Position numbers and translations under genes: made by a program. Positions 1-11,490 of a stretch of DNA of 64,000 nucleotides are shown piece by piece. Source of the DNA: Aquatica leii (Eukaryota; Arthropoda; Insecta; Coleoptera; Lampyridae); NCBI GenBank assembly GCA_035610365.1, contig CM069437.1, forward strand, positions 61,218,093 to 61,282,092, given 5' to 3'. Position 1 is the first letter of the stretch, and each line of letters starts with the position of its first letter. A model generated the notes under the pieces. That model saw nothing but the letters and a program-made list of their open reading frames with translations. It was not told the DNA's origin and did no database searches.

Positions 1-3000
1 GTAAGCCAAAAAGAAACGGCAAGAATCAATATTTATCGGACGTAGACTTTTAAACCTGATTATCATTCCCTAGTAAAATCATCATGACGAAAGTAAAGAA
101 TGAAAAGGCCCTTAGTCCCCGGCAGGTCTTAGATGACCAAAGGGTGCGAAGAATCCCCGGGAGGAAACTCAAAATAGCGACTTGGAACGCTAACAGCCTT
201 TTCCAAGCAGGAAAACTACATAATGTAGTCGCAGAGATGAACAGAATGGAGGTAAACATTCTAGGACTCAGCGAAGTTGGCCAGGAAACGGAACATGTCC
301 AGTCAACAACGGAATGATGTACTTCTCGGGATCAGACGAAAGTGACCCATATCATCGCCATGGAACAGCCATAATAGTTGACAACACGATCAAAAACTGT
401 GTAATATCGTTTACACCTCTGTCTAACCGTGTTATTCTCCTACAACTGAAAACTCAGATTGGAAAAACAAACATCATACAATAATATGCACCCACTGCGG
501 ACAAAGATGATAACGAATTAGAATCCTTTTATAGGGAGGTAGACACCCTACTGAAACAAGTGAAAAAACACGAGCTATGCATCGTCATGGGAGACATGAA
601 CGCCAAGATTGGGAAAAGAAGATTCGAAGATGTGGTGGGAGAGTACGGATTGGGGGAGAGGAACGATAGAGGAGACAGATTGCTCCAATTTGCACAAGAA
701 AACGAACTGGTAATAACAAACACTCTTTTTAAATTACCTGAAAGAAGACTCTATACCTGGAAATTCCCACAAGATTCAGGAGATCATGTAATAAGAAACC
801 AGATCGACTACATAATGATAAAGAAACGATACCGAAATAGTATACTAGCCGCAAAAACATATCCAGGTGCTGATATCGGGTCTGATCATAACCCTGTGGT
901 GGCGACGTTTTGTTTAAGACTAAAGAGAACAAAAAGAAGACCGAGAATGAGGACAAAATCGATATCAAAAGATTAAAGGATGACGACATAAGAGAGAAGG
1001 TGAAACATGACCTGAACAAGAATATGAAAGAAGCAGCAGGCGATATTGACATGCAAGAAAACACTGGAAACAAGTGGGAAATTATTAAACAGACAACACT
1101 AGACACCTACAGAGAAGAGCAACACCAAAATGCACAATGGAAGGGGAGGAAACAATGGATGACCGAGGAAATACTTAAGATGATGGAGGAAAGAAGACTT
1201 ACCAAACAAATCGACCGAACAAAATACGGAAATATCCAGAAAACAATTAGGAAGAAAATCACCCGAAGCAAAGGAGAGATGGCTCGAGGAGAAATGTGAC
1301 GAAATAGAGAGATTGGATAAAAAATATGATACTTTTAATATACACAAGAGAATAAAAGAACTAACAGGGACAGCTGGCAAGAGATCGTTCAGTACACTAG
1401 AAGACAAAAACGGAAACATAATTATTGATGAGCATGAGAAGATTGAAAGATGGACAGAATACATCAAACAACTCTTCGCGGACGAAGAAGATCAAAATGA
1501 AGATCAAGAAACAATGGACGTAGAAGAAGGGCTGGAAATAACGGCCGAAGAGGTTAAATATGCCCTGAAGAACACTAAGAATGGTAAAACGCCAGGCCCA
1601 GACCTCCTGCCGGCTGAACTGCTGAAACTGCTCGAAGAAGAACAGATACAAACACTAACAAAGTTCTTCAACTCGATATACAGTACAGGTACTATACCAA
1701 CGGAATGGCTAAATTCGATATTCATACCAATTCCCAAAAAACCAAACACGAGAAAATGTGAAGAGCACCGAACTATATCTCTCATGAGCCACACTCTCAA
1801 GGTCCTCTTAAGGGTAATTCACAATAGGATCTACAAACGATTGGAAGAAAATATGTCTGATACACAATTTGGATTTCGGAACGGACTCGGCACCAGAGAT
1901 GCTCTTTTTGCCTTCAACGTACTGACACAAAGAAGCCTGGATGTCAGCAAAGAGGTATATGCTTGCTTCGTGGACTACGAGAAGGCCTTCGATAAAGTAC
2001 GTCATAATAAACTTGTCGAACTATTAACAGAAAAACAGATAGATAAACGAGACCTACGAATAATCAAAACTTTATATAACAAACAAACAGCCAAGGTCAG
2101 ACTAGAAGGAGAGTTTACAGAGGAAATCAACATCAAGAGAGGAGTAAGGCAAGGATGTGTCTTGTCACCAATACTTTTTAATGTGTACCTGAAGCAATCA
2201 TCCAGGAATCCCTCACAGCAAAAACAGCTGGTATTGCAGTGAATGGAATACCCATTAACAACATCCGATACGCTGACGATACAGTGATAATCACAGACAA
2301 CATCGAAGATCTTGAGAGGGTGGTCGAGAAGATTAAGGAAAAAAGTGAACAATACGGTCTAAAGATGAACTTAAAGAAGACAAAATTCATGATCATCACC
2401 AAATTCCCGACAAGTAACAACGTACAGCTTAAAATACATAATGAAAACATCGAGAGGGTGTACCAATATAAATACTTAGGGACTTGGATAAATTCTAAGA
2501 ATGACAACACACAAGAAGTAAAAACAAGAATCGAAAAAGCAAGAAGCGTATTTTATAGAATGAAGAATTTATTTTGTTCTAAACAACTCAACAAAGAACT
2601 AAAAATACGCATGATGAAATGTTACATACATATATCCGGTACTTCTCTATGGTATTGAAGCCAGTACATTGAACAAAAACACAACAAAACGCATAGAAGC
2701 CTTCGAAATGTGGGTTTTTAGAAGAATGTTAAAAATAGCTTGGACGGAGCGAGTCACTAACGTAGAGGTGCTGAGAAGGATGTCAACAAAAAAACGAAGT
2801 GATAGACATCATCAAGACACGCAAGCTTGAATACTTTGCACATGTGATGAGAGGACAAAAATACGAATTTCTGAGGCTAATAATGCAAGGCAAGATTGAA
2901 GGTAGAAGGGGTCCAGGAAGACGCAGGATCTCATGGCTGCGTAACCTACGAGAATGGTTCAACTGCACAACAAACCAGCTATTTAGAGCAGCCGTAAATA

Positions 3001-3064
3001 AAATACAGATCGTCATGATGGTCGCCAACCTTCGGCAGAAGACGGCACGATAAGAAGAAGAAGA
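1..3064 (+). mobile_element. RTE-like non-LTR retrotransposon, degenerate, with AAG tail
   Basis: A LINE carrying an apurinic-type endonuclease followed by reverse transcriptase, of the kind often annotated in insects as craniofacial development protein 2-like. It ends in a short AAG repeat near 3051-3063, as expected for a target-primed element with a microsatellite-like tail rather than poly(A). The 5' end may lie before the window, because the first recognisable coding sequence starts near base 84. The reading frame changes several times, so the copy is dead. A second, differently built endonuclease LINE lies at 43180-45360 on the other strand. The assignment to RTE rather than another clade is an inference from motif style. 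Confidence 0.8.
84..3053 (+). pseudogene. LINE endonuclease-reverse transcriptase polyprotein, broken
   Basis: The endonuclease domain begins with KIATWNANSL, then LGLSEV (catalytic Glu), VMGDMNAKIG (Asp-x-Asn) and IGSDHNPV (the terminal Ser-Asp-His motif). A charged linker follows. The RT domain has NGKTPGPDLLPAELL, FVDYEKAFDKV (first catalytic Asp), GVRQGCVLSP, and RYADDTVI with the YADD codons at 2269-2280. The C-terminal part carries the IDIIKTRKLEYFAHVMRG region usual for these LINEs. Pieces lie in different frames: 84-317, 560-976, 910-1299, 1313-2242, 2239-2658 and 2799-3053. A frameshift just before YADD separates the two halves of the RT active site, so no functional enzyme can be made. 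Confidence 0.85.
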
Positions 3065-3254
3065 GTTTTAAAAATTTCTACAAAGCATGGTAATCTAAGG
3101 TAGTCAACTACACTAAATATTAGATTTTTTCTGGTTTTAGTATCTTGAATAGTAATCAGTAATGAGGATTGCAGATCATGAATACCATCAACTAAAGAAG
3201 CTCTTGTTTACGGCATGCTCCAGTTATCCCAAATATCAAAACTATCTGTTTTTA

Positions 3255-3686
3255 AAAATTGTTAAAAACTGCTAAATTACAAAAAAATCATTTACCATGT
3301 TCATTAAATAAAGTTTATCTGGAGCTTGGTATATAAAGACTTCTATCGCTTCTATGGTCAAAACTTTTGAGTTTTTGAGCTTGAATCTATCTGTTTTTCT
3401 CTTCAAAAACCCGAATAAGTTTGAGAAATTGCTTATATCTATGTTGTGGTTGGCTTTGATGGTGGCCTAAGCATTGAATAATAAGACCACATTGAAGAGG
3501 GTTTTCTTTCGTTTGATAAATACCAAAAATAAACCAGAAGACTATTTTTACAATAACGGTTTTCGATGGAATCTCTTCGTATGTCTCACCATTTAAGATA
3601 CTTATTAATATCTTTTTCTATATACTTTTTTAGATTTTTCGGGAACTAAGCTACAGTTTCTTGCTTCTTCTTTTCGTCATCCATTT
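3255..3686 (-). pseudogene. Crypton-like tyrosine recombinase relic (N-terminal part)
   Basis: The reverse strand reads from an ATG at 3686 as MYEMDDEKKKQETVA, a stop, FPKNLKKYIEKDINKYLKW, a stop, then YFWYLSNERKPSSMWSYYSM. After a one-base shift it continues as NIDISNFSNLFGFLKRK and VLTIEAIEVFIYQAPDKLYL. The order of an acidic start, a short helical core-binding domain and an LTIEAIEVFI.QAPD step resembles the N-terminal half of insect Crypton-type tyrosine recombinases. The catalytic Arg-His-Arg-Tyr half is absent: frame is lost near 3255. There are at least two stops and one frameshift. The family call rests on pattern recognition, with moderate certainty. Confidence 0.55.
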
Positions 3687-4264
3687 CGTACATTTTCTAT
3701 CTTTTAAAGACCGTACAATAACCAAACACAAAATAAAACTAAAACTTTAGACAATATGGCTACTACTGTTTATTTACTACCGTAGCTTTATTTTAAAAAA
3801 CATTAACAAAAGGCTTGGGTTAAAAATTACGTCTTACGTTAGAAAAGTCTTTTTACCTTCTAAATACATAAATAAATATTATTCTAATGTCAGAGTGCAT
3901 CAATATTTTGGTTTTTTTTTCTTCGTGGTTATTTAATTAGTAATAGAGTTTACGTTTGTTGAATATACCGACATGCATTTAATGTATGGGCTTGTATCAT
4001 GTAATGACTTAGAAGCGAGAAGACTCTAGGAAGAAATATTTCTAAATAGAAGAATTCCTGATAGATAACCTTTAAAAGAGTCGTTTGAGAAAGACCCTTA
4101 AAAACTACAATGTTTTATTTTTTACTTGTAGTTATCGAATGATAGAGACTTAGTGTAAAATGTCATAACTAATTTTAGAAAATTTTGACAAAACTAGCTA
4201 CAATTGTAGAAATTAAATCAGTCGCGGTGAGGGTGTTAAAAAAGATGTCTTAAATTTAAATAAA

Positions 4265-4960
4265 GCAGATCCTTCTACAAGTGTCCGAAGATGGGTTGTG
4301 CAGTTTGATTGTCTAAAATCGACGATCTTTAGAATCTTTAAAGAGCAATTGTTGCATCCGTACCATCTTCATTAAGTGTATGCGTTTCTTCTTGAAGACT
4401 TTTGGCAGAGGATGAAATGTTTTAACTGGGTTTTAGATTGGCACAGAAACGATGCAAATTTCATTGTTTCAGTTCTGTTTACGGAGGATTGATTTTTTAA
4501 AAACGGCATTATAAACTTCTATAATTTGCATTTATAGGCAGAGGAAAATTTTCATGCTTTTATTATATCGCATCCTCAGCATCAATTTGAACCTATCAAC
4601 GCGTGGACTGGAATAATCGGGCAGCAAATAATTGAACTATTTGTATTGTCAAGAAGGTTAAATCTACCTCTAGCAATACGACGTGGTATATACCATCATG
4701 GGGTTCCACTAGGGTAGCGGAGAACTAGCGCTTGCCTTCTTTGATCATCTGACCTAAATACGTTAGATTTTTTTAGGGGAGCTACATAAAAGCTTAATCA
4801 AATAGACAACTGAGAAAACTTATTGAAAATAATTAATTTCCGTTGTTGCGAAATAAGAGCTAATGTTCAGGCATTGTGAAAGGTTTTCAATTTGTAGAGC
4901 TACGGAATGAATAAGAGTAGTAGGGAGCTCATGTTGAACCCACATACAAAATTATTGAAT
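4265..4960 (+). pseudogene. mariner-like (DUF4817-type) transposase relic
   Basis: One forward frame from 4265 reads ADPSTSVRRW, STIFRIFKEQLLHPYHLH, stop, NWVLDWHRNDANFIVSVLF, TED then stop, NGIINFYNLHL, SHPQHQFEPINAWTGIIG and PLAIRRGIYHHHGVP. These match, in order, the second helix-turn-helix, the first catalytic Asp block, the NVWAGI block and the HDGAPPH block of insect mariner-type transposases. After a frameshift, SSDLNTLDFFLWSYIKA (about 4748-4790) supplies the third catalytic block, and HVEP near 4940 resembles the usual C-terminal end. The second catalytic Asp has become His. No TIRs were recognised, so the element ends are unknown. Confidence 0.75.
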
Positions 4961-5024
4961 AGAAACCATATTGAACAAAAATATTTTGTTTTCCTAAACA
5001 GTTCATTTTATCGATGTCGATCAA

Positions 5025-5517
5025 ACGTACGTATAGTCTCTTTTTGAGAGCCCAAACAATAAGCAGAACATAGCTTTTGCCGTATTGTCATACGTGAACT
5101 CCAACAAACTAACGTTCTGCAAGATATTGCAGCATACATCTTCCGAGTGGTAAATGTCACTGCTGTAAGTAGTTTTTTTCTTTTGACGCAAACGATCTAA
5201 AGATCAAGTTTGTAAAAACATTTTGTCGTAAAGGTTTATAACATAAAGTTTTCGCGGTTACTTTGGTTCCGATTATACGCGACTTTCGGCTTAGACTGGA
5301 CAGTGACATTTACTACTCCAAAGATGCGAGATGCAATGTCTTGCAAAACGTCAGTTTGTTTGGGTTCACGAACGACAATACGGCAAAGGTCAAGTTCTAC
5401 TTTTTGTTTTGGCTCTCAAGATGAGACTAGGACCAAGTCTAAAAAGTCTGGGTGTTGAACTACGACGCGGTGTAAGTCGAAAGTCGCTAATAATCGGAAC
5501 CAAAGTAACCGCGACAA
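5025..5517. repeat. Interlocked inverted-repeat structure
   Basis: Two inverted-repeat pairs overlap. The first pairs about 5025-5167 with about 5301-5440 at roughly 80 percent identity by eye; the core CTTTGCCGTATTGTC at about 5075-5090 has its reverse complement near 5376-5390. The second pairs 5249-5292 with 5474-5517, about 44 bases with only a few mismatches, including TACTTTGGTTCCGATTAT. The left arm of the second pair lies in the loop of the first, while its right arm lies outside it, so the pairs interlock instead of nesting. No transposase is visible. The 63-codon open frame at 5331-5522 is probably incidental. Confidence 0.7.
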
Positions 5518-7049
5518 CTTAAGATTTTACAATGTATAAATACTTGTTATATTATTTTAGGTCCTATCTGAATCCGGGAGATTGCCCACATATTTGGGGA
5601 CAATTTGTATGAAACAAAAAAGGTAAAAACCAGTAAAAATAATTGCTCAATACAAAAAACTCAAGAAGTTAAATATATTCAATGTATGTAATGCTCTATT
5701 GTTTCACATATATATTGTATCTTTTTATAGAATAAACACAGGTTTTAATAATAACTGCAAGTTATTTAAAGCTTGGCATTAAAATATGTTTTTGTATTGG
5801 AATAGCATCATTAGGGGACGCAACGTCGGATTTACGATCCACGATAGTCACGCTTCTTACTTATCTTTTTACACATCTGTGTGTATAGGCCTACTCTAGT
5901 CGTTTTCACTCTTTTTGTTTTACTGTTTGTGTTTTCCATGTTAGACCCGCTGTTTTTTTGATGTTGTTGGTGGACTTTGGTGTGCGTTGTTGGGCTTGCT
6001 CTCTTCAGATTCCACAGGGTTGACCAGTTTTCTGTTGTGGGATTCCAAAGTTACTATATCCATCTAGAGATCTTTTGCGTTAGAGTTTATTATGTTAGGG
6101 TATACAGGGTAGCTGGTCTTGAATCACCACACTGGCCGAGCGACTTGTTTCGGATAATAGGAGGAATAAGCTTGTTGCGGTTAGGTCTGTCTGGTTGGGA
6201 CATGTTTTCCTTTTTTACACAAAATTTAATATTCTATAGGAAATTTTAAAACAAACCGCGTTTTTAGTAAAACAAACTTGGTTAAGTCCGACTGCTTCTA
6301 GTGCGATGTAAACAGTCATCTTTTATCACCTCTGGTTTTATAGATAAGGTGAACTCCACAGATGTTATACCATTGACTGGGATCGTAAGGCTTTTGGAGG
6401 TTATCGCCTGAGTATACTCATCTACGAGGATACAATAATGATTTTCAGAGATTTGTATTCTCGAGATAGCCCTGTGGTAGCCTCACGAAACTCGTAAAAG
6501 TAGACGTATTTAAAGTAACGTGACGATGCCATTTTAGATTTTTTTTAATACTTGAGGACGACACGCAATTAACAAAATCGCTTAATTCGAGTAGTAGATT
6601 GAACAATTCTTCTTCAGCACATCGCTAAAAGTATAATAGAAATAACCAACGAGGAAAATTAAGTAAAAAGAAGAATTACTTACAATGTAGCTGAATAGCG
6701 CCCCGATACGAACAAGCGTTCCCAGCGATGTCAAATAAGTAAATAAATAAATGAAAGTATTTTGCATTTCTTTCCGCCGTAAACTTCATAAGCAATACGC
6801 ATTACAAAACAGTGTAGGCGACAAACCACTGCAGGTGTGAATTTTAATTAGAAATAATACGTAAATAACGATATGCAACAGGGTTTTGTCGTGTAGTCGT
6901 AGCTTCGACGTTTTGCTGGGATCATGGACTGCGAAACGTCAAAGCAAACTACGAATACACGGTTAAACCCAGAAGAAGGTTTAACTACAAGTGACAATTA
7001 ATATTTTGACGTTACGGCAATGAATTTGTAATTACTACTACCATTAGAT
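5518..7049. other. No recognisable gene
   Basis: AT-rich sequence. A reverse-strand stretch near 6300-6430 (EYTQAITSKSLTIPVNG in one frame) looks faintly coding but I could not assign it. Around 6895-6975 there is text resembling the junction sequences found at PLE ends (pairs of AAACGTC-like motifs), too weak to call. Confidence 0.4.
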
Positions 7050-7799
7050 CATTTCCACCGACGTCATCAAGATGGCGTTCAATCAGCTGCTCTGGAGTAA
7101 AACAACTAAGTTTACTTATGTTTCTAGTCTGGTGTTTGTGTTAATTCGTTGTAATAGTAATTGCTAATTACTGTACAAATATGAATACCTTGAATACCTT
7201 TATGAACTTTGCAGAACAAAATAAAATGCGATATTTAGAGAAATTAAAATTGATTAATAATATTGAGCTCGACACCATTGATAAACAACAATGTATAGAC
7301 AATTTTAGTAATCTGCTCATTTAACAACAAGAACACATAAGTAAATATCTATTATTTAAAGCAACTCCATTCACCCAAAATGAAATACGTAGTACATCCG
7401 AACGTTTAAATGCCTTTACACACGTTGTGTGAAAGTAAGTCTGAGAACTTGTTTGATTAATCTGTCTAAATGATTTTTTCCTGATAGAATTAAGAAATAT
7501 TTCTTTCCAGTTTCCTATTGTATGGTATAACAAACAACTGCGCAAGCATATAAGGCACTACCTAATTTAATTAGTCGTTTACTATTTGCTTATATACACT
7601 TCTAATGACTTGATGTTCTAAGTAAATATAACTAAAACTAACTGCTTACGTAGTTGCACTAAATAATTACACACACATAAACAGAATGTATCAAAAATTA
7701 TGGAATACTGTATAGATGATATGTAAATATTTGCAATGTTTTACTCCAGAACAGCCATATTACTTCTCCCACTTTGTTCTGTGACGTCACGTGGAAATG
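7050..7799. mobile_element. Candidate DNA transposon with imperfect TIRs (about 750 bp)
   Basis: The left end CATTTCCACCGACGTCAT (7050-7067) is mirrored by TGACGTCACGTGGAAATG (7782-7799). The inner edges also mirror: CTCTGGAGTAAAAC near 7090-7103 and GTTTTACTCCAGAACAG near 7738-7754. The arms are about 54 and 62 bases, diverged in the middle. Flanking ACCATTAG and CCCATTGT could be a worn target-site duplication, but this is weak. The interior holds the short coding relic at 7181-7432. The superfamily is undetermined. Confidence 0.5.
7181..7432 (+). pseudogene. Unidentified short coding relic inside the TIR element
   Basis: From an ATG at 7181 one frame runs MNTLNTFMNFAEQNKMRYLE, then KLKLINNIELDTIDKQQCI, to a TAA at 7322-7324. 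The same frame stays open with EHISKYLLFKATPFTQNEIR until TGA at 7430-7432. That is 83 codons with a single internal stop and protein-like composition. I recognise no domain. A GTAAGT at 7435-7440 could be a splice donor, so this may be an exon. It sits centrally between the TIRs and may be what remains of the element's own gene, but nothing in the sequence proves it. Confidence 0.3.
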
Positions 7800-9704
7800 T
7801 CCCATTGTAAAAATTAAGTGAACTTGCGGGATATTCAAACGCTAGCTAATATTTTTCGAATTGTCTGTAGTTTCTATATTCTTTTTTTATTTGTTCTATT
7901 TATTTTTTGATATGTTTATATGGCTGAGCTTTATGAACTTTGATTTTAGTTTTTATTCTGCATTTTTTATATTTTTCTTTAAGGTTGTGCCACTTTAAAC
8001 AATAGTTTTAGTTAGTCTACACAAAACTTATTCGTTTACAATTACTAAAAGCTTATTTTTGCAACAATTCATAACATTTTTTTTTGTGTTTTTTTAAGAT
8101 TACGTGTTAGAGTATTTACAAACACATCAATAACATTTTGTTACCAGTTTAAAATCTATAACTTGTTGTGTTATTTATTTGTTTTTAGCAATTGCACTAA
8201 CGGAAACAGTCACGAACGGGATTAAACTTATCATCTTATCAACGTTAAGAATTTCTTGTTTATTACAACATAAACATTTGATTTGATATGCAATAGCATA
8301 TATATATATTTTTTACGTGCTAATCCATTACCGGATGTTGGCAGTCATTCCAGTTAATGATTCGTAGCGGAAAAGTTGTGTTGTTGTTGACTAGAACCAT
8401 GTAAAGTTTTTCAGTTAGGGTATGCGCTTCCTGCTCATGCACGGCTACAAGATTTTGTTCAAGGCGGGGGGAGCAATTTGGTGTGATTTTACTTATATTT
8501 CAGAAACGCACTTGATCAATCAATGAAATATACTTTGGTAGTGATACGTTAATAGTGATTTTTCTAAATAGGCAGTAATGACAATTTTAAAATTTTAAAG
8601 TTCTTCAAAATACAGCACTTTGGCCGTGAGTCAAAAGCTGCCAATTATCCCCACTCCTTCCCTTTAGTATCCGCGCCTGCTTTTACCCGGGGCTCTTGTT
8701 TCTTCCATTTTCCTTTGCAGATCTAACTGTAATAATCAATATTTCTGTTTATTCTTTATAAGGTGTCCTAAGGATACGTCTTTATTCTTTAACTGCTTTC
8801 AAAATTTTTAAATTGTTCTAATAATTGGATCTATAATATTCGTAAAATGCTTTGATACAGACTCATCTTAAAGGTTTCCAGTTTTTTGTTTAAGGCTTTT
8901 ATCGCCGCATTCGCCATACAGGAGAACGAGAAAAACATAGCAACGTAGTAATTTAATCCTAGTTTTTCCATATATATTGAAATTCGAACCCCAACATTGG
9001 GATATAAAAAACCATCAGGGATATAAAAATGGTTAAAGAGGGGGTCTAAGTTGCGTAATATAAAGTTAATAAATTTGACACTTTTCTGTTAAACGTTGGT
9101 CTATCACTCGAAGCAGTGTTATGTGTGGTTGTCGTCTTTTTGAATACATTTGTAAAGTTATAATTGTTTCTATCATGTTTATAACAAAATTTCAACATAC
9201 CTTGTTTTCTTTATTAAAAAAAAAGAATTTTATATCAATAATAGCATGAACGTTATAAATCAAATGTTGACTTGTCAGATTTGTTTGCGCAGAAATGTCA
9301 TTTGAGGTATTTTTTTGTTTCAAATAATCACCTTACAACAAGTTATGCATTTGTCAACTTCTTGATAATATTTTTCTAAATCGAAGAAAAAAATTTATTT
9401 ATTCCGGAAAAAATCAAGTTTGGCGCTCATAAGGAAAAATAAAATAATAAAAATAGAATAAAAAACTTAGCAACATAGTTATAACCAAACAACAAAAATA
9501 CGATTTTTTGTCTTTCTGTTATATTTTAAAAACTAAAATCACCACATTAAAAAATTAAGTGGTAAATTGATGAACTTTATATTATACAATTTTGTACCAA
9601 AATTGTTTAATCATCTTCCGATATTCGAACAGTAGGAGTCGAATTTGAATTACCTTTTATATTCACAATAAATAATAATTTGTTATTGTAGAATTTGGTA
9701 TATC
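7800..9704. other. No recognisable gene
   Basis: AT-rich sequence with homopolymer runs and a short AT dinucleotide run near 8300-8310. I see no domain-like translation in any frame. Confidence 0.4.
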
Positions 9705-9990
9705 TTTTCTTCTTTAGCCCGTGTTCATGCGTCGTTGGATAAAAGCCTCGTTTAGGTGTTTTCATGCTTCTCTGTTCTCCAGATATTTTTTGCGGTGGTC
9801 TTTGTTTTGTTCCTCATTGTCTTCATCCCATGACTTCAAATGTTTATCTTTCGTGCTTTAATCTTACAATATGTTCTAGCCATTTCCATCTGAAACAATC
9901 TTATTCCATTATGTCTAGATTCTGGGTTTCGATACTTTGTATTTTATTCCTCAATGTAATTCTTACCATGGCTTTTGATATATTTATGTA
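9705..9990 (-). pseudogene. 3' end fragment of a non-LTR retrotransposon
   Basis: Read on the reverse strand, the fragment gives AMVRITLRNKIQSIETQNLD, then (after a frame change) RWKWLEHIVRLKHERQTFEV and a basic end near GFYPTTHEHGLKKK. The order of RNKI, a DI(M) helix, then a WKWxxHIxR motif is the signature of the C-terminal tail found after reverse transcriptase in RTE/CR1-like insect LINEs. The motif at 2799-3053 (EYFAHVMRG) is its counterpart in the first LINE. The fragment is 5' truncated, as is typical for LINE insertions. A GAAGAAAAG-like tail lies at its 3' end near 9705. Confidence 0.6.
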
Positions 9991-9997
9991 TACATAG

Positions 9998-11096
9998 TAT
10001 ACCTATAGTATGCTAATGTTAGATTTCATAATAACCTCTTTGGAAATTATTTTCTTTACCCAAGAGTGAATTCTTTTTGATTTTATTCAATAGAACAGCT
10101 AATTTATTTTTCTAAAGTAAAATAATAAGAGCACCATAAATTAAAACTGTTTAAATATTTACTAACGTTATTTATAGTTGATATACCAAGTTAAGTTAAA
10201 ATACATGCTCTGTTTCATATCGTTCTTGTTATGTAAGTTTGTTCGTCTTATCTAAAAATCGGTTAACTTACGTTAGTATTTTCCAATTTAACAAAAACGC
10301 CAGCTATTTTACTAAAGAAACTATCGACGGTTATTGAGCTGTACATGTAACAAATTCCAACAGCGTAGCTTAAAATGATAAAGTTGTAAATATTTAGGTG
10401 AAGTTGCGATCAATATCTATTTGTTCGTGTCGCAATTTGGTTTTAAATAACAATGGAAGGTTTGAATTCCACCGGGTAGATAAATTTTTAGAAAAGGCAA
10501 CATTTTTTTCTTAATCCCAAAGTGTAACCTTTACGGTCGATTATATTTGTATTCATACCTCCAAGGGGCATTTTAGGTTTTCTGTCGGGATTTTAACTTA
10601 GCCTATCAGTATTAAAAGTACGAAAGTTAAGAGATCCCTAATCCTGACATGTATTATATACTCGCAAGTATTCTAACAATTTTTTTGTAAACTTGTTAAA
10701 TTTCTATAAAATTAATAACAAATGAAATGTTTTTTGCCATTCCTATAATTAGAATAGTTTTTTAAACAAATTTTATGAAATAGTTGAATAACAAAATCCT
10801 TTTGTGTAATTCACTGAAACGAATAAAAGTTTAAAATTTTTTGCGAATGTGAATTACTCTTAACAGAAGGCTGAAACTCGCACCAGATAAAAAGCGTTGA
10901 AACTAACCCAATAACGTTGTGTGCTATCAGTAGTGTTTGCCGCTAACAATCTCGCAAATTATTGACGTTTAAATGCTATTGAAATTGTTGTTTTTCTTTT
11001 ATTGTAGATTACAGTTAGTTTAAATGAAACCAGTAAGTTTATATATTTGTTTTTAAATTATTATTTTTATAATAATAATAATACGAATATTAAGTA
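9998..11096. other. No recognisable gene
   Basis: AT-rich sequence without a supported coding region. The last bases before 11097 are an AAT-rich run that borders the start of the LTR described next. Confidence 0.4.
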
Positions 11097-11280
11097 TGTC
11101 ACATACTGTAGCGAATCGAGACACCACTCATAAGTAGTAGAACATGTAGCGGAACCACGAACCATATACATATATGATGTAATGATAACTTGATGTAGAT
11201 GATGTATGTGAAATCTAATGTTAATAAATAAATATATACATCTTAATATTTTAATAAAAATAAAATATAAAAGCACAACA
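11097..11280 (+). repeat. 5' LTR of the Ty3/Gypsy remnant
   Basis: It starts with TGTCACATACTG and ends with AAGCACAACA, which gives the usual TG...CA ends and a length of 184 bases. It is immediately followed by a TGG-starting primer-binding site. No second copy was found downstream, so the call rests on ends, position and the downstream gag. Confidence 0.6.
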
Positions 11281-11300
11281 TGGCACAGTCTAGGATATAG
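11281..11300 (+). other. Primer-binding site, tRNA-Ser type
   Basis: TGGCACAGTCTAGGATATAG begins right after the LTR's terminal CA. It is close to the TGGCGCAGTCGGTAGGAT type used by 17.6/297-like elements, which prime from tRNA-Ser. The tRNA identity is remembered family knowledge, not computed here. Confidence 0.55.
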
Positions 11301-11380
11301 AAATAAATAGATTTTAAAAGTTCTGTTGAGGATTCTGTGAAAAATTTTGGAAATCTTTAAAGTGTCAAGTTTAACAAAGG

Positions 11381-11490
11381 AATGTAATAGCGAAGGCTTC
11401 CACGGCCGGAATCTATACTAACATTAGAATGTCTTCCGGGTTTGGACCGTGTCATAGTTGCAACCGAAGCTGCCAACGTTTCGCCCACTT
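11381..11490 (-). repeat. PLE pseudo-LTR, 3' copy
   Basis: These 110 bases repeat almost exactly at 14161-14270 in direct orientation (one visible difference, at 11400 versus 14180). Direct terminal repeats of this type are normal for Penelope-like elements. The adjoining TTTAACAAAGGA at 11370-11381 is one half of the target-site duplication. Confidence 0.85.

Noticed and set aside
5977-6249. 90-codon open frame resembling a membrane protein
   Set aside because: Hydrophobic translation is common for T-rich strands; no family resemblance and no supporting splice or start context.
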